64,000 nt of DNA, from the NCBI RefSeq assembly GCF_018446385.1, contig NC_056005.1, positions 61,664,239 through 61,728,238 of the forward strand, read 5' to 3'. The notes below the pieces were generated by a model. The model worked only from the letters and a program-made list of their open reading frames with translations. It was not told the DNA's origin and searched no databases. This DNA comes from Zingiber officinale (taxonomy: Eukaryota; Streptophyta; Magnoliopsida; Zingiberales; Zingiberaceae). Below, one piece after another: positions 58,870-64,000 of the stretch. A program made the position numbers and the translations under genes. Each line of letters starts with the position of its first letter. Position 1 is the first letter of the stretch.

Positions 58870-58945
58870 CCTATCCCAACTGGTTATTACCCATTAATCC
58901 TATCATTTACATCATGAGAGGTTCAAGGTTCAATCCTTGACCACT
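58870..58945 (+). other. tRNA-like relic (antisense to the LTR)
   Basis: CTGGTTATTACCC, then an anticodon-like TTACATC region, then GAGAGG and the B-box-like GGTTCAATCC, about 120 bases inside the LTR start (minus). The arrangement parallels 2371-2440 in copy 1. Confidence 0.35.
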
Positions 58946-59090
58946 CCCTATTTTTATTTCTTTTTATTTCTTTTTGGTTCAACATTCTACTAATATTTTT
59001 CTAAGGCAAATTCATCATTCTCATATTTATCTTAAAAGCTTAGTGGGTGTTACAGTACCCCGTACCTCATAAAAAGTTCGTCCTCGAACT

Positions 59091-60028
59091 TTAAAATAGC
59101 TCCGGGTACTTTTGTTTCATATCGTCCTCGCGTTCCCAGGTGGCTTCTTCAAATCGTTGATTCCGCCATAGAACCTTTATTAAGGGTATTTCTTTGTTCC
59201 TTAACCTCTTGACTTCTCGGTCCAAGATCTGAATAGGTCTACTTTCGTAACTTAGGTCCTCTTGAACCTGTACCGACTGTGGCTCAATTACTTGATCTGT
59301 GCTGGGAGTACACTTCTTGAGCATCGATACATGGAACACATTGTGAATAGCTGTCATGTCTGGAGGTAGTTCTAGTCTGTATGCGACTTGGCCCACTCTT
59401 TCTAAAATCCGGTACGGTCCTACGTATCGTGGGCTTAACTTGCTCCTCTTTCCGAATCTCATTATCCCTTTCATGGGGGATACCTTAAGGAATACCAAAT
59501 CTCCGATGTTGAATTCTAGCGGCCTGCGCCGTTTATCGACATAATTCTTCTGCCGACTCTGAGCAGTTTGTATTCGTTGGCGGATCTTCTGTATAGCTCG
59601 GGTGGTGTCATCAATAAGTTCCGTTCGGAGCCCCATTTCCTTCTTTTCACCACTTTCATACCAGCATATAGGGGATCTACACTTCCTCCCATACAGAGCT
59701 TCTTAAGGTGCCATTCTAATAGTAGCTTGGTAACTATTATTGTAGGCGAATTCTGCCAGGTAAGCTTCCCTTGAAGTCCAGGGCACAAGCTCTTAACATA
59801 TCTTCTAATATTTGGTTCACTCTTTCGGTTTGCCCATCGGTCCGAGGGTGGAAAGCTGTACTAAATAACAACTTCGTGCCGAGGGTCTTCGAACGCACTC
59901 CCAAAAGTGTGAAACAAAACAAGTCATCGTAATACCATGTAGTCGAATGATTTCCTTAACATATAAGCGAGCTAGTTGTTCAGTTGAATAAGTCATTTGA
60001 TTGCCAAAAGTGTGAGGACTTCGTCAAT
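59091..60028 (-). pseudogene. Chromovirus copy 2: integrase core end and chromodomain-like tail
   Basis: 59636-59091 encodes the integrase C-terminal part and chromo-like tail (GDLVFLKVSPMKGIMRF, NVFHVSMLKK, end QKYPELF). 59922-59737 carries the core end ([14 protein letters not shown]), where the catalytic Glu is present. Frames change at about 59640-59740 and 59925-60030. Confidence 0.88.
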
Positions 60029-61822
60029 CTATCTACAATAACCCATATAGCGTCTTATCCGTTTGTCGTCACAGGAAGACCAAATGAAATCCATAGATAT
60101 TTCTTCCCATTTCCATTCGAGAATTTGAAGCTGTAGTAATCCTCTTGGTCTCTGGTGTTCAGCTTTTACCCTTTGGCAGGTCAGGCAAGTACTGACATAC
60201 TGAGCCACTTCTCTTTTCATACCAGACCACCAAAATTTCTTTTTCAGGTCCTGGTACATCTTAGTGGAGCTCGGGTGTATTACATAGGGTGTTGTATGAG
60301 CTTCTTCCAGTATTTTCCTTCGCAACTCTGGGTCCTCTGGAATGCATAACCGATCCCTGAGGTATAATATCCCGTTGTCCGCGATACGGAACCCGTCATT
60401 CTTCCCTTCCAAAGTCTCTTGTTTGATTCTCTGGAGATTTTGGTCACTGGTTTGCTTTTCCAGTATACTCTCAAATAACGTCGGTGTTATGGTGAGGGTA
60501 GAAAGTCGCCCGGACATAGTTTCGACCCAAGGATACGAAACACGTCTCGGTTCCTCGATGGATTCCCATATTGGTTCGTTTCCAGCATTAAGTAAAACTT
60601 TAGCATATTGATTGAAATTAGGTAGCTGACCTGAGACGATGGCAGAGGCGTTCGCCACGTCATCCTAAGCGAGAGAGTAGACTCTGGCATTGGTCATAGT
60701 GGGAGGGGCCTCCAATCTTCCTTGGCTGATTGAAGTCCCTTCTATGGCAGTATGCATCTGGTGAAGTTGTGCAGGGGTACTCCTATTCTGGTTGTTCTGC
60801 GGAGGTAGTGTCTGAGACTGAGTAGGGCAATTTCTTGCCAAATGTCCTTCCTTTCCGCAGTTGTAGCACTTTCTGGTGCTTAGGAGACATACTCCAGAAT
60901 GCATCTTTCCACATGTGGCACACTGAGGGTACTTGGTTTGCTTATTGGCCGGACCACCTTTTGTGTTGTTCCACTGTTTCCTCTTTCCACCTGAGTTTCC
61001 TTTCCAGCCTATTCTGGTATTGTGCGATTTTTGTCCTCCGGTCAGTGCTTGGTTCTTGCCCTCGTTCATTGCTTTCTGGTAGTGCTCGGTAATCAGGGCA
61101 CTGCTGACTAGCTCCTCTGCAGTCTGCGGTCTATTAACTCCACCGGCTACGTTCAGAGCTATCTCGGGTTGGAGCATCTTTAACATTAACCGAACCCTTT
61201 CTTTTTCAGTACTGATCAGTTCTGGGCACAGACGTGCTAGGCGGTTGAACTTCTTGACGGCTTCGTTAACTGACAGATCACCTTGCCGGAACTCAGTGAA
61301 CTCGTCATAGTGCTTGTTGGTCACTTGCATATGGAAGAATTCTTCTAAGAACTCTGTCTCAAAATCCGTTCACTGCATCTGGTTTATTTGTCTTTTCGCC
61401 TTTACTTGGTCCCACCACATCCGGGCATCTCTTGTAAGGCAGAACGACGCGCATTTGACCTTCTCGTGTTAAGGCCAGTCCAGTAGTTCCATTATGCTCT
61501 CCACGGTCTTGAGCCAGGCTTGCGCATCCCATGGTTCGCAGTTTCCTGAGAAGGCTTCCGGCTTAAGCCTTTGCCACTGAATCAGATAGGCCTCTTGTCG
61601 GACCATCGGAGTAGGGGCTGCCGGGGGTACTGGCGCGGCTGTAGGTATAACCGGTAGTGTATTCTGATTTGCCGGTGGGGTAACTGGGTTGCCTTGCTGA
61701 CCCATTAAGGTAGTGATCAGCTGTTGTTGTTCTGTGATCTGACGCTGGAGGTTTGTGACTACCTGTGTCAGGTCTGGTGGAGTCACTGTCCCCTCGGTTC
61801 GGCCATTGCGTGTCCTAACCAT
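60029..61822 (-). pseudogene. Chromovirus copy 2: gag joined to integrase by deletion
   Basis: One minus-strand frame runs from MVRTRNGRTEG (61822) through the gag core and zinc knuckle CYNCGKEGHLARNC (about 60855) into the protease start (QYAKVLLNAG). It then passes, without RT, to the RNase H-integrase linker (GRLSTLTITPTL) and the integrase zinc region (STCLTCQRVK), ending near 60029. The frame is kept across the deletion; only stops at 61469-61471, about 61367 and 60664-60666 interrupt it. Gag packages RNA; the joined form is a deletion product. Confidence 0.85.
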
Positions 61823-62107
61823 GTTTATCTAAATAATGACAAATAGACTAGTGTAAGTTGTTATCGTTTTTAGCCAATCTAACGTGTTGGTGCAACCTTA
61901 GGTCAAAGTTGACCTGGTTGACCAGACTCGAGTTGACTTGACTCGAGTTGTGTTTTGATGTTTGACGAGTTATGTTTGACAATGTTTGACGTGAACAAAA
62001 AAGTTGTATCTTGATGTTTTACAAGGATACAAGCTTGGGAGATTGTGGGTGCAACCCGTGGTCAAGGTTGACCTGGTTGACCCGAGGTGAGTTGACCTGA
62101 CTCGGAA

Positions 62108-62345
62108 AAGTCCAAGCAGGGAGCTTGGCACGGGAAAAGTCCAAGCAGGGAGCTTGGCATGGGAAAAGTCCAAGCAGGGAGTTTGGCATGGTGAAAAGTC
62201 CAAGCAGGGAGTTTGGCATGGTGAAAAGTCCAAGCAGGGAGTTTGGCATGGTGAAAAGTCCAAGCAGGGAGCTTGGCACGGGAAAAGTCCAAGTATGGAG
62301 ACTTGGCACGGAGAAGTCCAAGTATGGAAGCTTGGCACATGGGAA
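62108..62345. repeat. Minisatellite, AAGTCCAAGCAGGGAG type (about 8 units)
   Basis: Units of 31-32 bp, GAAAAGTCCAAGCAGGGAG plus TTTGGCATGG. Long overlapping ORFs on both strands are by-products of the tandem repeat. Confidence 0.9.
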
Positions 62346-62504
62346 GTCGGAGAGGGCTCGGTAGCTCGTTCTCCGGACTGTGGTCAGAGAGGGCTCGGGA
62401 GCTCGTTCTCTAGACCGGATGGAAGTCGGAGAGGGCTCGGTAGCTCGTTCCCCGAACTGTGGTCAGAGAGGGCTCGGTAGCTCGTTCTCTGGACCGGATG
62501 TGGA

Positions 62505-62745
62505 AAGTCCTGGTGAGTGAAGCCAGGCAGACGGATAAGTCCTGGTGAGTGAAGCCAGGCAGTGGGAAAGTCCTGGTGAGTGAAGCCAGGCAGTTGTGAA
62601 AACCCTAGTGAGTGAAGCTAGGTGAAAGTCCTGGTGAGTGAAGCCAGGCAGTGGGAAAGTCCTGGTGAGTGAAGCCAGGTGAAAATCCTAGTGAGTGAAG
62701 CTAGGTGAAAGTCCTGGTGAGTGAAGCCGGGCAAGGGAAAATCCA
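62505..62745. repeat. Minisatellite, GTCCTGGTGAGTGAAGCCAG type (about 8 units)
   Basis: Units of 24-35 bp around GTCCTGGTGAGTGAAGCCAGG, with variants GTGAGTGAAGCTAGG. Confidence 0.88.
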
Positions 62746-62974
62746 GATGGATCAAGGGTGATCGGACATCTGGTGTTGAGAAGGTCAAGTAGGTCAAGGG
62801 AGTGACCGGATACTTGACACGAAGAGAAAAGTCCAAGTGGGTCAAAGGGATTGACCGGACACTTGGTGGGGAGTCTTAGCAGGTCAAGGGAGTGACCGGA
62901 TGCTAAGCATGATGTACCAAGAGGTCAAGGTTGACCGGATATTGGTTTGGACTTGGTTTGGGCAAAAACCAAGA

Positions 62975-63270
62975 CCTGGATCGGTCTGGTGACCGATCCA
63001 CTGATACTGTGGTTTCCTGATCGGTCTGGAGACCGATCAGAAAGCGATCAGTGTGCCTCTGTGAGCTTACTAATCGGTCTGGGGACCGATCAGCAGGAAG
63101 CCTGATCGGTCCCCGGGACCGATCAGGGTACGCACAGAGAGTTGGGCAACTCTCTGTGAAAGCATTCTGATCGGTCTGGGGACCGATTAGCATAGAGCCT
63201 GATCGGTCTCCATGACCGATCAGAAGAACCCTGGACCGATCAGGGTGGAGCCTGATCGGTCCAGGACTAG
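62975..63270. repeat. GATCGGTC-NNNN-GACCGATC hairpin array (7 units)
   Basis: Seven units of CTGATCGGTC, about 4 bases, GACCGATCAG, spaced about 35-50 bp. The loops vary (TGGT, TGGA, TGGG, CCCGG, TCCAT) while the arms are kept. Confidence 0.9.
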
Positions 63271-63350
63271 CCGTTGTGACTCAACGGCTAGGTTATTTCG
63301 AGCTTCTGTGTTCTGGCCTTTTTGCTTGCAGGTTCACAGTGTAGGACCGT

Positions 63351-64000
63351 TAGAGTCGATAGAGGGGGGGGTGAATATCGATTCGCAAAACAAGAGTATA
63401 AGCGCAGTGGAAAAGTAAAATAGACACAGTTGTTTTACTTCGTTCGGAGCCTGTGACGACTCCTACTCGAAGGCCCGTGGTCCTTGACCACTTTCGTTGG
63501 GCAATCACTAGCAATTCGAAATAATGATTACAAAAGAATCGTACAGTGAATGCTAATGAAAACTAAAAACAAATACCGACAAAAGGGAAAAGAACGGAGC
63601 GTAGTGTCGGAGCTTTGTTGGCGTCGCACTGAACGTCGAGCAGCAAGACCAGCAGTAGAAGAGTTCTCAACTTGATTGATTGCAAGCTCCTGTCTGGGGC
63701 TTCTTTTATATGCTGTTCCAGGCGCCTGGATCCCTTCCGGGCGCCTGGAATGTGACGTAGCTGCACAAACCATGATGCTCCACGTGGCGACGACTCGGCT
63801 GGATAGAATTCGCCTTCCGGGCGCCCGGATCCACTCCGGGCGCCCGGACCACCTTGTTCCAGAAAACTCCCTTTTCCTGCAAAACAAAGTTAGTCCGAGG
63901 CAAATGTATATCCTGTAAAACAGATTGTCAGCACAGTTAAAGTTCAACAGATAAAAAAAGAGTATGACTTAGATTCCGTCTTTCCGAGACCGGAATCTAG
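63351..64000. other. Repeat-derived DNA with GGCGCC palindromes
   Basis: No gene supported. 63365-63372 is a G8 run within an AGAGGGGGGGGTGAATA word common near plant retroelement ends. Perfect 14-bp palindromes lie at 63717-63730 (TCCAGGCGCCTGGA), 63816-63829 and 63835-63848 (both TCCGGGCGCCCGGA), with a related imperfect one at 63737-63752. ORFs here overlap these repeats and are not convincing. Confidence 0.5.

Larger units (their letters stand above)
55202..59054 (-). repeat. 3' LTR of chromovirus copy 2 (3853 bp)
   Basis: In plus coordinates TGTAAAGCCCGCC to GGTGTTACA. Unusually long. Includes a 35-bp minisatellite (56080-56330) and many CATGGCATATCAT- and TTGGCCGAAAC-type short repeats. 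It ends beside the polypurine tract GGTACGGGGTAC (59055-59066, reverse complement). Confidence 0.8.
55202..61840 (-). mobile_element. Chromovirus (Tekay/Del-like) copy 2, internally deleted, 5' LTR lost
   Basis: Minus-strand element with 3' LTR 55202-59054, pol end, a fused gag-to-integrase region and gag start at 61822. Protease, RT and most of RNase H are missing. The 5' LTR is absent; other LTR-like DNA begins at 61887. Coding regions align with copy 1 at 1-2203. Confidence 0.88.
61887..63350 (+). repeat. LTR-like region built of minisatellites
   Basis: Starts TGTTGGTGCAACC. A second similar start TGTGGGTGCAACC lies at 62048, preceded by a polypurine-like CTTGGGAGAT. It contains two minisatellites and a hairpin array. 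No coding region or primer site was found, so the element type and orientation are uncertain. Confidence 0.5.

Noticed and set aside
62125..62480. Long ORFs on both strands across 62.0-62.5 kb
   Set aside because: Periodic 31-32 bp repeats keep frames open; the proteins are tandem echoes (e.g. CQTPCLDFS) without any recognisable domain.
63203..63260. tRNA or structured RNA gene at the GATCGGTC palindromes
   Set aside because: Simple repeated hairpins without A- and B-box or cloverleaf spacing.
1..64000. Bacterial-type systems (CRISPR, toxin-antitoxin, phage defence) or viral genomes
   Set aside because: No operons, ribosome sites or matching proteins; all reverse transcriptases and proteases fit plant LTR retrotransposons by domain order.

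Overview
The window reads as a repeat-dense stretch of a flowering-plant nuclear genome. A monocot is likely, because the exons of the one host gene are GC-rich in AT-rich surroundings and the retroelement families are of kinds common in monocots. I cannot name the species. About 90% of the window is LTR retrotransposon DNA, much of it nested. Only one host gene is convincingly intact: an eight-exon LHT-type (lysine/histidine transporter-like) amino-acid permease on the minus strand at 29631-33409.

Layout. 1-4525: 3' half of a Ty3/gypsy Tekay/Del-like chromovirus (+) and its 3' LTR. 4561-6474: a truncated Ty1/copia LTR (+). 6475-25978: a three-level nest. The outer level is a minus-strand Tat/Retand-like gypsy element (5' LTR 25188-25978, gag split). 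Copia A (+, 7028-25125) sits in its gag. A deleted Athila-like element (+, 14463-23568, target duplication GGCTA) sits in the 3' LTR of copia A. 26207-27151: minisatellites and CACTA-transposon terminal debris. 27640-28880: a repeat array and a minus-strand LTR with a primer-binding site. 29133-33800: the transporter gene, whose promoter and first exon are duplicated in tandem. 34322-37429: a truncated chromovirus LTR. 37430-54958: copia C (-) with copia B (-, 45453-54544, target duplication TGTTA) inside its 5' LTR. 54959-55201: a sliver of Tat pol. 55202-61840: an internally deleted Tekay-like element (-). 61887-64000: LTR-like DNA built of minisatellites and hairpin arrays.

How the parts relate. 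Copia A and copia B are one family. The two halves of the copia A 3' LTR add up to exactly the 1981 bp of its 5' LTR, which fixes the nesting boundaries. All retroelement coding regions are damaged; many breaks are single in-frame stops of the type expected from cytosine deamination, others are clean internal deletions.

Most unusual signals. (1) The copia A/B leader carries two long stem-loops with the same loop but different, still complementary stems. (2) At least seven unrelated elements carry clusters of short hairpins or palindromes. (3) In the Athila-like element such an array plus a TATA-like and pyrimidine-rich block occurs both in the LTR and directly upstream of the third ORF, which is followed by a second polypurine tract; this suggests an internal promoter module. 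(4) The LHT gene has a duplicated first exon that could be spliced in frame through an AGAG tandem acceptor. (5) Antisense tRNA-like relics lie at the same place in two chromovirus LTRs.
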